From the IMG/VR virus record IMGVR_UViG_3300031277_000009, positions 1-41,711 of that record: a stretch of 41,711 nucleotides of DNA; one strand, written 5' to 3'. The DNA comes from a virus. The notes below the pieces were generated by a model that did not search any database, was not told where the DNA came from, and was given only the letters and a program-made list of their open reading frames with translations. Position numbers and translations under genes: made by a program. Below are positions 18,158 to 24,984 of the stretch, one piece after another. Position 1 is the stretch's first letter, and each line of letters starts with the position of its first letter.

Positions 18158-19755
18158 TACCGACAATCACGAGCAAAAAACAATATAACTGTGACGGCAG
18201 CCAGACGGTTTTTTCATTCGATTTTAAGATTTTCAGTAAAACGGATATCGTCGTCATTCTCACAGACAGTGATGGAATAGAATCAATACTCACGTATATT
18301 ACGGATTATACCGTCTCCGCCACAAATAACGATTTTTCCCAGGGTGGTGATGTTACTACCGTGGCTACCTATGCATCCGGAAACAAAATTACTGTCATGC
18401 GTGTTATCGATTTTAAACAGGAAACGGATTATGAGAATAACGAGAAATTCGACGCCGCGGCCTTTGAGAACGACCTGGATCGCGCGGCGTGTAGGGATCA
18501 GCAGCTGCAGGAACAATTTGACCGGGTAATTCACACCCCGAGATCAGATGAAACGGCAGACCTTGAAATTCCGGCAAAAGATGCCAGGGCGGGTAATTTC
18601 CTCGCGTTTAATGACGAAGGTGAACCCATCGCGGCGGAAGCAGTATCCAGTGCACCGGTAACCAACTTTATGAAGACTGTTCTTGATGATGAGACTGCAG
18701 TATTGGCCAGGGCAACGCTGGGGGTCCATAGTCTCGCAGATTCACACAAAACTGTTTCCAGAATTATTGCTTCAACCGACTCTGATTCAGAATATCAAAA
18801 CAGGGCAGATACCGTGATAGATACGGACGATGACGCAGGAGCAGCGATAAATACAATCCTTTCAACCGTAAACGGGATGGGAGGAGGGATAGTACTTGTT
18901 CTCCCGGGGACTTACAATATTGAAACAACAATTACCCCGGCAAATTATGTAACACTCATGGGCATGGGATTTGGAACTTTATTTAAACGCATGGCGGCGA
19001 TACAATATGTCATAGATGTATCAGGATCTTCTTATTGTACGTTAAAAGATTTCCAGATCGATGGTAATAAATCATCTTTCTCGGGCGGAATTTATATAGG
19101 TATTTATGCCAATCTTAATTATACGAATAATAATCAAAATATCATTTCACATGATAATGATGATTATGGTTTTTATAAATGTTGTTTTCTTACAAATTGT
19201 TATGCTTATGGAAATACCTCGGGGATAAGCCAATGTAGGCAAATAAATAACGGTTATTCATATAATAATTCAGAATATGGGTTCGATACTTGCTTTAATG
19301 TATGTGCTTGTTTTTCTTATTCCAATATTAAAAGCGGATACTATAATAATAATCAAATAACGGCGTGCGAAGCTACCGGAAATCTTGAGAATGGATTTCA
19401 GACATGTGTTAACGTATCTTCTTGCTGGGCATATCAAAATCATAATGATGGTTTTTTGGGCGGCCGGTATATAAGCGGCTGCAATGCCGAGGATAATACC
19501 AATATAGGGTTTAATGGCGCATATCATCTTTCAAATTGTCTTGCGTCATCAAACGACTTACACGGCTTTTCCGGATGTGTAGGGATCACAAATTGTTTTG
19601 CTACCAATAACACTGGTTATGGTTATTCTACCTGTACTGCTTGTGGACATAATAGGAGTACCTTCAATACTGCCGGCAATTATAATACTTGTTATGCTGA
19701 TTATGCCGGTTCCGTAGCTGTGGCTGATACAGCAGCCGGAGGGTGGAATGGCTAA
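18154..19755 (+). CDS. Tail fibre/tailspike 1 with cysteine-rich beta-helix
   Basis: This 533-residue receptor-binding protein has an N-terminal T7 gp17-like tail-attachment domain (first about 150 residues, QYNCDGSQTVFSFDFKIF start), a linker with LDDETAVLARATLGV, and a right-handed beta-helix from about residue 220. The helix part has short coils of about 22 residues, each with Asn, Gly-Phe and Cys positions (for example NGFQTCVNVSSC), and unusually many cysteines. Base composition drops to AT-rich in 19070-19690, suggesting the C-terminal part was acquired separately. No catalytic residues are recognisable. Confidence 0.88.
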   Translation: MIPTITSKKQYNCDGSQTVFSFDFKIFSKTDIVVILTDSDGIESILTYITDYTVSATNNDFSQGGDVTTVATYASGNKITVMRVIDFKQETDYENNEKFDAAAFENDLDRAACRDQQLQEQFDRVIHTPRSDETADLEIPAKDARAGNFLAFNDEGEPIAAEAVSSAPVTNFMKTVLDDETAVLARATLGVHSLADSHKTVSRIIASTDSDSEYQNRADTVIDTDDDAGAAINTILSTVNGMGGGIVLVLPGTYNIETTITPANYVTLMGMGFGTLFKRMAAIQYVIDVSGSSYCTLKDFQIDGNKSSFSGGIYIGIYANLNYTNNNQNIISHDNDDYGFYKCCFLTNCYAYGNTSGISQCRQINNGYSYNNSEYGFDTCFNVCACFSYSNIKSGYYNNNQITACEATGNLENGFQTCVNVSSCWAYQNHNDGFLGGRYISGCNAEDNTNIGFNGAYHLSNCLASSNDLHGFSGCVGITNCFATNNTGYGYSTCTACGHNRSTFNTAGNYNTCYADYAGSVAVADTAAGGWNG

Positions 19756-20889
19756 ATGATTCCCACCACCATAAATAAAACACAGTACGATTGCAACGGC
19801 GTTCAAACCGTGTTTCCGTTTGCTTTTAAAATATTCAATGAGACTGATATTGTGGTGATTCTCCGGGATAGTGTCGGGAAGGAAACTACCCTTGAGTTCT
19901 TGTCAGATTATGATGTAACGGCGGAGAATGACGATTTTTCCGATGGCGGGAATGTAGAGACCTTTGAGACTTATGATTCCGGGAATAGTCTTACGATTAT
20001 GCGCGTATTGGAACTGAAGCAAGAGACGAAATATAAAAACCTGGAAAAGTTTCCGGCACAGACTTTTGAGAATGACCTGGATAAACAGACCTGCATTGCC
20101 CAGCAGATACTTGAAAAAATCTCCCGGGCAATTCAGACAGCCGTAACGGATGAGGAGACGTCCCTGGAGATCCCTTCAAAGCTCGAGCGGGCAGGTAACC
20201 TGTTCGGTTTCGATGCGGAGGGGCGGCCCATGGCCGTGACCGGTATCAGCGGTGCACCGACAACTGAGTTTATGGCAACGCTCCTGGATGATGAGACCGC
20301 GGCCGCAGCTCTTACCACCCTGGGTATTTCGGCTTTCATCCAAACCCTGCTTGATGATGCAAACGCAGCGGCAGCGCTTACTACCCTTGGCATATCGGCC
20401 TTTATACAGACCCTGCTTGTCGCGGTGAACGCGGGAGCAGCCCGTACTACGCTGGATGTTTATAGTAAAGTCGAAATCGACGGGATGGTTTATCAATGGA
20501 TTCCGGTTGCCGATCCTTCGCAGGGATGGTTGCAATCAGTTACCAGTTGGACTGGTACTGATGATTTTGATAATCACGGAGCAATAATTGATTTCTCTTC
20601 TGTTGTGCCGACAGGGACTATAGCTATACTCTGTACCGTCGGGCATTACTCACAGGGGGGAACCTCGATGTATAGAGGTAATGGGGATACGAATATATCG
20701 AATACTCCGTTTACAGACAATGAAAACAGCCACGTATTGACAGCGGAAAGTTCAAACGCGGACATTAGAAAACCACGGGAAATATGGCTCGGCGCAGATT
20801 ATAAAATACAAGTGACTATTAATCACACAAGTATTGATCTTCACTTTTCTCCCCCAATTGCGGTATATGTCCCGATAGGAGCGGCATAA
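19756..20889 (+). CDS. Tail fibre 2, paralogue of tail fibre 1 in its N-terminal domain
   Basis: A 377-residue fibre whose first about 190 residues align throughout with tail fibre 1 (MIPTTINKTQYDCNGVQTVF against MIPTITSKKQYNCDGSQTVF), including the attachment domain and LLDDETAAAAL linker. The linker is itself expanded: the unit TTLGISAFIQTLLDD-N-AAAAL is repeated nearly exactly. The C-terminal about 135 residues are an unrelated beta-rich receptor-binding head. Both fibres probably compete for or share the same tail sites. Confidence 0.85.
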   Translation: MIPTTINKTQYDCNGVQTVFPFAFKIFNETDIVVILRDSVGKETTLEFLSDYDVTAENDDFSDGGNVETFETYDSGNSLTIMRVLELKQETKYKNLEKFPAQTFENDLDKQTCIAQQILEKISRAIQTAVTDEETSLEIPSKLERAGNLFGFDAEGRPMAVTGISGAPTTEFMATLLDDETAAAALTTLGISAFIQTLLDDANAAAALTTLGISAFIQTLLVAVNAGAARTTLDVYSKVEIDGMVYQWIPVADPSQGWLQSVTSWTGTDDFDNHGAIIDFSSVVPTGTIAILCTVGHYSQGGTSMYRGNGDTNISNTPFTDNENSHVLTAESSNADIRKPREIWLGADYKIQVTINHTSIDLHFSPPIAVYVPIGAA

Positions 20890-20963
20890 TGATTAAAATG
20901 AAATATGATATTTGTTGGAAGTACGAAATCGATTTGATTAAGGGGATAAAGAAAAATGGCTAA
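20889..20963 (+). CDS. Possible 24-aa leader peptide
   Basis: An open frame of 24 codons starts at the TAATG of the fibre stop and ends overlapping the next ATG (20956). It fills the gap exactly and has coupling geometry at both ends, but no other support. It could equally be an upstream leader for the membrane protein gene. Confidence 0.3.
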   Translation: MIKMKYDICWKYEIDLIKGIKKNG

Positions 20964-21195
20964 AAAAAATGGATCGAAAAAGTTGACCTTTTGGTTGCTT
21001 GGGGCATTATTTGCGGCATTACTTGCAATCAGTGGTTATTTGTGGGCTGACACTCTGGGCAGATTGAAAGATACAGAAAAGCAGATTAATAACTGGCGTG
21101 AAGACCGTGGAATGATTTTGTCAGAAATTCAACATCTCAAAAAGGGCCAGGATGATATCAAAGATCTTTTACTAAAACACATGGACCGGAGGTGA
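20956..21195 (+). CDS. Small membrane protein of the lysis block (holin-like)
   Basis: A 79-residue protein with a short basic N terminus, one membrane helix (LTFWLLGALFAALLAISGYLW, about residues 10-30) and a charged coiled-coil C terminus. A single N-in membrane segment with a long periplasmic coil fits a class III holin or a phage-encoded anchor. Context in the lysis block is the main argument. Confidence 0.65.
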   Translation: MAKKNGSKKLTFWLLGALFAALLAISGYLWADTLGRLKDTEKQINNWREDRGMILSEIQHLKKGQDDIKDLLLKHMDRR

Positions 21196-21197
21196 TT

Positions 21198-21431
21198 ATG
21201 AATGGATTTTTCCAAGACTCAAAAGGTAATAGATCAATGGGAAGACTTCTGGCTTTTCCAGTCGTGATCACCGGCCTGGTTTTATGTTGTTTTGGAAGTA
21301 TATCCTTCTTTATAAATAAAGACTTTCCGTCTGCAGCTGTCATGGGTACCGGAATAACTCTTGTTACCCTGGGGCTCGGGGCAAAGGCCCTGCAGAACAA
21401 CACGGAAAGAAGAAATGGAGAAATCAAATGA
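21198..21431 (+). CDS. Holin-like protein with two membrane helices
   Basis: A 77-residue protein with two hydrophobic segments (about residues 15-37 and 45-63) separated by a short loop and followed by a charged tail, the topology of class II holins. ATG at 21198 follows CCGGAGGTG; a GTG two codons upstream is less well placed. It overlaps the next gene by ATGA. Holin function is inferred from topology and neighbours. Confidence 0.7.
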   Translation: MNGFFQDSKGNRSMGRLLAFPVVITGLVLCCFGSISFFINKDFPSAAVMGTGITLVTLGLGAKALQNNTERRNGEIK

Positions 21432-21772
21432 AAGGAGTATTGAAACATGCGGTGGTTTTTATTGGTGGCGTTATTCTTGGGGCTGTTCTTACCCTCTGTG
21501 TTACATGCGGAACAGACTCAGGAGGAAGCGTTAAAGAAATTAGAACAGAACTCAAAATCATCTACGGAGGTCTCCAAAGTGCGAGATCAGATATCGCAGG
21601 CGCTCTTGATTACAATCGACAACTTGGAGAGGATAATACAGAGGCAGAACGAGAAATTAAAAAAGCAAGAAATCTTATTGAAAAACTCAGACAGGAAGAT
21701 CGCAAAAGCAGAGAACTCGACACAGAGCGTACAGGGCTTATTCGACATCTACGTAAGGGAGCAGGAGATTAA
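21428..21772 (+). CDS. Rz-like inner-membrane spanin candidate (114 aa)
   Basis: One N-terminal membrane segment (about residues 7-28, ending LTLCVTCG) is followed by a long charged coiled coil (about 36-105), the build of i-spanins, which help disrupt the outer membrane. The two cysteines lie near the end of the hydrophobic segment but lack a good lipobox. The gene has its own ribosome site (GGAG). Almost the whole gene is overlapped in another frame by the 135-residue gene. Confidence 0.7.
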   Translation: MKGVLKHAVVFIGGVILGAVLTLCVTCGTDSGGSVKEIRTELKIIYGGLQSARSDIAGALDYNRQLGEDNTEAEREIKKARNLIEKLRQEDRKSRELDTERTGLIRHLRKGAGD

Positions 21773-21854
21773 ACAGAAAATCATGGTCGGAATTATTATT
21801 GTTGAAGCCGTGGCCGTGATTGTACTTGGAAGTAAAATAATTTTTAAATGGTAA
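21447..21854 (+). CDS. Overlapping secreted coiled-coil protein with C-terminal membrane helix (135 aa)
   Basis: This gene lies in a different frame over 326 bases of the i-spanin candidate. The product has a classical cleavable signal peptide (MRWFLLVALFLGLFLPSVLHA), a charged coiled coil, and a C-terminal membrane helix (IMVGIIIVEAVAVIVLGSKIIF). AAAGGAG lies nine bases before its ATG. The nested layout recalls Rz/Rz1 gene pairs, but the product has no lipidation cysteine, so it is not a standard o-spanin or u-spanin. It may be its partner or a variant. Confidence 0.7.
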   Translation: MRWFLLVALFLGLFLPSVLHAEQTQEEALKKLEQNSKSSTEVSKVRDQISQALLITIDNLERIIQRQNEKLKKQEILLKNSDRKIAKAENSTQSVQGLFDIYVREQEIKQKIMVGIIIVEAVAVIVLGSKIIFKW

Positions 21855-21869
21855 CCTTGGAGGGGAACT

Positions 21870-22403
21870 ATGTTTGTTGAAGGATTAAAAAAGCTGGCCC
21901 AGAAAGCGGCCGGCCGCCTGGACCGGTTAACTGTATATTGGCCGTTCCGGAAAAAAGACGGATGGAAATGGACCCAAACACAAGGGCTTTCTCAATTTTC
22001 GCAGAAGACCCCGCGGCCATATAGGGAAGGGCTTCATACCGGAAATGATTTTGCAAATAAGGGGCAAGCACCAATTGTCGAGGCGCCGATCAACGGCCTG
22101 GTAACGTGTTCGCAGGATTTCGGACCCCGTGATAAAGGCAAAGTGATTGTAATTCATGATGAGGAGCACGGGATCTCGGTAGAATGTTGTCACCTGGCAT
22201 CATTTATCGTGTATCGAGGCCAGAAAGTAAAACGCGGGGATCCCCTCGGCATCGAAGGCAATACCGGCTTTTCTACTTCAAAGCATACACATTTTGAGTG
22301 GATCATCGATCCGACAAACCAGTTCATCCAGGACCGTCTATTATACCTGGATGGCTTTGATTATTCCGAGGAAGACCGAGCACGGGCAAAAGCATACCCC
22401 TGA
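21870..22403 (+). CDS. M23-family endopeptidase (endolysin)
   Basis: A 177-residue zinc endopeptidase of the LytM/M23 type that would cut peptide cross-links in the cell wall. The metal and catalytic motifs are present: H56xxxD60 (LHTGNDF), H108 (CCHLAS) and H139-T-H141 (KHTHFEW). Glycines around GYxxxGDP (VKRGDPLG) match the family. There is no signal peptide, so it would depend on the upstream holins. It is the last late gene before attP and the terminator. Confidence 0.9.
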   Translation: MFVEGLKKLAQKAAGRLDRLTVYWPFRKKDGWKWTQTQGLSQFSQKTPRPYREGLHTGNDFANKGQAPIVEAPINGLVTCSQDFGPRDKGKVIVIHDEEHGISVECCHLASFIVYRGQKVKRGDPLGIEGNTGFSTSKHTHFEWIIDPTNQFIQDRLLYLDGFDYSEEDRARAKAYP

Positions 22404-22529
22404 TTGCATAGTTTATTGCATAGTTTATCAGGTAACTACAGGTAACTTCTGGGCGTTTTCGATCTGTTATAATAGTAGAATTATGCGTCAGGTAAACTCA
22501 GGTAAGTCCAGGGAAGATGCTACCTAACC

Positions 22530-22570
22530 CTTCCAAGCTGGAGATGCCGGTTCGATCCCGGTCGGACGCT
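22530..22570 (+). other. attP core: 3' half of tRNA-Gly(TCC)
   Basis: The segment contains an anticodon loop CTTCCAA (anticodon TCC), the 3' side of the anticodon stem, a T arm GCCGG-TTCGATC-CCGGT, a 3' acceptor strand CGGACGC and discriminator T. The 5' half is absent: the bases before the loop do not pair with GCTGG. This is the usual signature of a phage that integrates in the 3' end of a tRNA gene and restores it. Confidence 0.9.
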
Positions 22571-22606
22571 TTCCCAAGTCTTTACAAGATAAGGATTTAT
22601 AAATTG

Positions 22607-22628
22607 CCCCCCACAAGGGGGTTTTTTT
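22607..22628 (+). terminator. Rho-independent terminator of the late operon
   Basis: CCCCC-ACAA-GGGGG followed by seven T. It lies inside the attP P' arm and ends the late transcript from the lysis genes. Confidence 0.9.
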
Positions 22629-22629
22629 A

Positions 22630-22658
22630 TTGACAAAATTGCATATTTTTTGCATAGT
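22630..22658 (+). promoter_or_regulatory. Promoter for the integrase-remnant operon
   Basis: TTGACA at 22630-22635 and CATAGT at 22653-22658 are 17 bases apart. The -10 lies within the third TTGCATAGTTTAT arm site, so binding of integrase there would repress transcription of the downstream genes. Confidence 0.5.
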
Positions 22659-22664
22659 TTATTT

Positions 22665-22892
22665 ATGGAAAAACAATCGCCTGGGTCTATTATAATTCGA
22701 AATTGGAAAAGATTAAAAAGGGGTGTAATCGGTCTTTCAAGATTTGAGGTTTGGCATAGTAACAGCAAGTGTCCTCAATCTTTTAGATTATTAAAAAATA
22801 TTGAAATAATTAATAATAATGGTGTATTTGAGGCCACACTGCCTCCGGAGACTAAAAGATATATCCGGGTTGTGATGATAGACAATATTTAA
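22665..22892 (+). CDS. Small hypothetical protein (75 aa)
   Basis: A basic N-terminal half (IRNWKRLKRGVIG) is followed by a beta-rich C terminus. There is no recognised family. It ends directly before the integrase-like fragment (stop TAA, then ATG). By position it could be an excisionase-like or regulatory protein, but nothing in its sequence shows that. The ribosome site is poor, and a start at 22650 is possible. Confidence 0.5.
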   Translation: MEKQSPGSIIIRNWKRLKRGVIGLSRFEVWHSNSKCPQSFRLLKNIEIINNNGVFEATLPPETKRYIRVVMIDNI

Positions 22893-23018
22893 ATGAGTAA
22901 ACCATTCAAGGAATACTGCCTACATAAACCCGCCGGCCGAAATTATTGGTATTATAAACTCCCGGAAATGCTCAGGTACAAATCAACCGGAAAGAAATCA
23001 AAGACCGCTTTTAATTAA
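22893..23018 (+). pseudogene. Integrase N-terminal fragment (41 aa), catalytic domain missing
   Basis: The product resembles the N-terminal arm-binding domain of tyrosine integrases: PFKEYCLHKP, then NYWYYKLPEMLRYKSTGKKS, in place of the usual P(F/Y)xxYxRxxxxYY.(K/R)....STG.. pattern. The frame stops just after this domain, where a full protein would continue for about 300 residues. The stop overlaps the convergent stop of the secreted-protein gene, so an insertion or replacement probably removed the rest. It could survive as a small DNA-binding protein for the arm sites. Confidence 0.55.
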
Positions 23019-23656
23019 AAAGTTCCACCTGCTTTATTATCTATAGTGACGGAGATAATTACATCCATCCCGAGATTAAAAAAATCGCCCTCTCCATGGG
23101 CCCAATCCCAGCTTAAAAAAAGTTCATCTTTACCGCCATAAATAACTGATATTTCGACAAGCTTCCCTTTATAAATAAATCTTTTGGCGACTATGTATTG
23201 GGTCATGCCTCCGGCCTGTCGCTTGACATATGCTATTTGTTCAGGCTCACCGTTCTTTTCAGAAGTTCCAAGATTGTATACTTGAAGATGGTCTTTGAGA
23301 TTGGTTAAAAGAAATTCATCGGTCAACATTACTGAGGCAATTTCCTTATCCGTTTTGTTTTTCAATTCCGGCAAGATATCCCCTATGACGATCATACACA
23401 TTTTAGTTCTGCCGTCTTTCTCGCGGCTAAGAAATAATTTTACGATATTCATTTCCGAATCATTACTATTTTCCATTTTCCATGTTTCAGGGTATTCAAC
23501 AGTTAGGGCGATATCCCCGGCCCTGGGATCCCCGGCGGTAGAATATACAATCGTTTTATGTTCATTAAATATTTGCAAGTCTTCCGCGAGAGTCGTTTGA
23601 CTGTATGCAATTAAACATAGGAGTGATAAAATAAGAGCAAAGAACAACCTTTTCAT
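23015..23656 (-). CDS. Secreted protein, possible lysogenic-conversion factor
   Basis: This 213-residue protein has an N-terminal signal peptide (KRLFFALILSLLCLIAYSQTTLA, with cleavage near LAE) and a beta-rich mature part without a recognised domain. It is transcribed with the repressor, overlapping it by four bases, so it would be made in lysogens. That makes it a candidate moron that alters the host envelope or environment. Function unknown. Confidence 0.75.
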   Translation of the reverse strand: MKRLFFALILSLLCLIAYSQTTLAEDLQIFNEHKTIVYSTAGDPRAGDIALTVEYPETWKMENSNDSEMNIVKLFLSREKDGRTKMCMIVIGDILPELKNKTDKEIASVMLTDEFLLTNLKDHLQVYNLGTSEKNGEPEQIAYVKRQAGGMTQYIVAKRFIYKGKLVEISVIYGGKDELFLSWDWAHGEGDFFNLGMDVIISVTIDNKAGGTF

Positions 23657-24054
23657 GCCTGGCCTCCTGTAATAATTATACTGTATCCTGGGGCAATTTT
23701 CCAGGTTATTTCTCTTTTACAAAATAAATGCGGATATAAGCGGGTCGTCTTTTTCAGTATCATTTTTTTATTGAAAGCTTCTTTTAATCCCTGGATTTCT
23801 TCTCTCAGGCTTCTGGAAACAGGATTCTTAACCAGATCGGCCTCTTCAATATCATCAGTTAGGCCGAATAAATATCGCGGATCAATTTGAGTTTTTTCCA
23901 AAAATAATTTGATTTCGGCCGGACCGAGGCCGCCTTCACTTCCTTTTTCTTTTCGACCATAAGATGCCCCAGATATTTTGAAAACTTTAGCCATGTCCTC
24001 TTGTGTTAATTCACGATATTTTCTTATCTTTTTTAGGCGCTCAAATACATTCAT
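23653..24054 (-). CDS. XRE-family repressor (CI-like)
   Basis: This 133-residue protein has an N-terminal helix-turn-helix (LKKIRKYRELTQEDMAKVFKIS, then a GRKEKG recognition region) and a C-terminal part lacking the LexA/CI autoprotease Ser-Lys dyad. The likely role is prophage repressor, controlling the divergent early promoter. The minus-strand TATATTAT lies just before the ATG, which suggests a leaderless message as for lambda cI. No Shine-Dalgarno sequence is seen. Confidence 0.8.
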   Translation of the reverse strand: MNVFERLKKIRKYRELTQEDMAKVFKISGASYGRKEKGSEGGLGPAEIKLFLEKTQIDPRYLFGLTDDIEEADLVKNPVSRSLREEIQGLKEAFNKKMILKKTTRLYPHLFCKREITWKIAPGYSIIITGGQA

Positions 24055-24074
24055 ATAATATATACCAATAAAAT

Positions 24075-24089
24075 TAACGTATTACGTTA
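24075..24089. promoter_or_regulatory. Operator candidate OL-type: TAACG-N5-CGTTA
   Basis: TAACGTATTACGTTA is a dyad with seven-base arms around a central T. It lies 20 bases upstream of the repressor start, where binding could control repressor transcription. Confidence 0.6.
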
Positions 24090-24129
24090 CTTAATGCAAT
24101 AATTTTTCTAAAAAATATTAGAAAATAAC

Positions 24130-24157
24130 TTGACAATATAATTCATATCGTTAAGAT
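24130..24157 (+). promoter_or_regulatory. Early rightward promoter
   Basis: TTGACA (24130-24135) and TAAGAT (24152-24157) are 16 bases apart. The -10 is overlapped by the second operator-like dyad (24149-24163), as expected for a repressible lytic promoter. Confidence 0.6.
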
Positions 24158-24163
24158 ATAACG
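24149..24163. promoter_or_regulatory. Operator candidate OR-type: CGTTA-N5-TAACG
   Basis: CGTTAAGATATAACG has the same half-sites as the dyad at 24075-24089 but in the opposite order. It covers the -10 of the early promoter and ends one base before the start codon of the RHH gene. Confidence 0.55.
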
Positions 24164-24164
24164 T

Positions 24165-24338
24165 ATGGATCAACGCAAAACATTAAAATTACGACGTGAG
24201 AAGTCAACTGCAACCACAATAAGGTATTCTATAAAAAAGCGATTAGAAAAATATATTCGCTCACAATCTTATCCCCCAAAAGAAGTTGATATTGTTTCGA
24301 CTGCAGTAAATGAATTTTTAGACAGGAGGGGTGCATGA
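24165..24338 (+). CDS. Ribbon-helix-helix regulator (57 aa)
   Basis: The basic protein has a beta strand TATTIRYSI followed by two helices (KKRLEKYIRSQ and VDIVSTAVNEFLDRR), the Arc/MetJ/CopG fold. It is the first gene of the early operon, divergent from the repressor, so it is probably a Cro-type antagonist or autoregulator. It overlaps the next gene by ATGA. Confidence 0.7.
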   Translation: MDQRKTLKLRREKSTATTIRYSIKKRLEKYIRSQSYPPKEVDIVSTAVNEFLDRRGA

Positions 24339-24727
24339 TGACTCCCGTCCTGGCCCTGATTATCATCCTTGAGGGCGGATTTATGCCCCTGGATGATTTT
24401 GTCGTTTATAACAGATTAATCAGCGCGCCGCAGTTTTATACCAACATGTACGCAGAACTTGTCCTCATGGATACGTTTTTCTTAGGCGCAGGGATGACCA
24501 GTTATTTCAAAGACAATTCGGATACCCCGTATATGTCACCGCAGCGCATGAACTATTTATTTACCTTCGGCCTGCGCTGGGAATGGTTGGAACTCGGATT
24601 CCGGCACACCTGCATCCACCCGGTCGTAACATTAATTCCTACACCGCAACCTCTCTGGGAAGGTGCTTATGAAGAAATCTATATCCGTGCCGAGTTCAAG
24701 ATTGATCTTATTGGGGGCAGTAAGTGA
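24335..24727 (+). CDS. Predicted outer-membrane-like beta-strand protein (130 aa)
   Basis: A hydrophobic N terminus (MMTPVLALIIILEGGF) could be a signal sequence. The rest is alternating beta strands rich in aromatic residues (YAELVLMDTFFLGAGMTSYF, LFTFGLRWEWLELGFRH), ending with a charged strand, the pattern of a small beta-barrel. A phage protein of this kind in the early operon might act at the envelope, for instance in superinfection exclusion. That is inference. Confidence 0.6.
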   Translation: MMTPVLALIIILEGGFMPLDDFVVYNRLISAPQFYTNMYAELVLMDTFFLGAGMTSYFKDNSDTPYMSPQRMNYLFTFGLRWEWLELGFRHTCIHPVVTLIPTPQPLWEGAYEEIYIRAEFKIDLIGGSK

Positions 24728-24984
24728 GTGATACAAAGACGATAAGAAAACAGAAAAAAGAACTCACCACCTTCGAGAAGATCATTTCCATTCAGAACCG
24801 GCACATAGATATGTTTTTGAGCACCTTCTGGGAGCTCTCCGTTTACACGGGGATCCCTGAACGGACATTTCATAATCATCCTGAACTTGTCCCCCCGCGG
24901 CATTATTACGGTGGCAACAGGTGGCGGATCCGGGACGTGATTGAACATCTTAACAAATATTATGAGGAGCATAAAAAAGCATGA
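24724..24984 (+). CDS. Winged-HTH (AlpA/MerR-like) DNA-binding protein
   Basis: This 86-residue protein starts at GTG overlapping the previous stop. The segment VYTGIPERTFHNHPELVPPRHYYGGNRWRI followed by RDVIEHLNKYYEE matches the AlpA/MerR-type helix, turn and wing. Such proteins act as excisionases or activators in prophages. Given the nearby attP, a directionality factor is possible. Confidence 0.6.
   Translation: MSDTKTIRKQKKELTTFEKIISIQNRHIDMFLSTFWELSVYTGIPERTFHNHPELVPPRHYYGGNRWRIRDVIEHLNKYYEEHKKA

Larger units (their letters stand above)
22404..22662. other. attP region with arm-type integrase sites
   Basis: A tRNA-derived core at 22530-22570 is flanked by two families of short repeats. 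TTGCATAGTTTAT occurs at 22404-22416, 22416-22428 and 22650-22662, with a partial TTGCATA at 22639. CAGGTAA occurs at 22429, 22439, 22489 and 22499, in two pairs with 10-base phasing. This is the architecture of a tyrosine-integrase attP with P and P' arms. Confidence 0.85.

Noticed and set aside
19756-20889. Diversity-generating retroelement acting on tail fibre 2, as in BPP-1
   Set aside because: No reverse transcriptase gene and no template/variable repeat pair with A-specific differences were seen.
22530-22570. A functional tRNA-Gly gene
   Set aside because: The acceptor 5' strand, D arm and 5' anticodon strand are missing, so it is only the attP copy of a 3' half.
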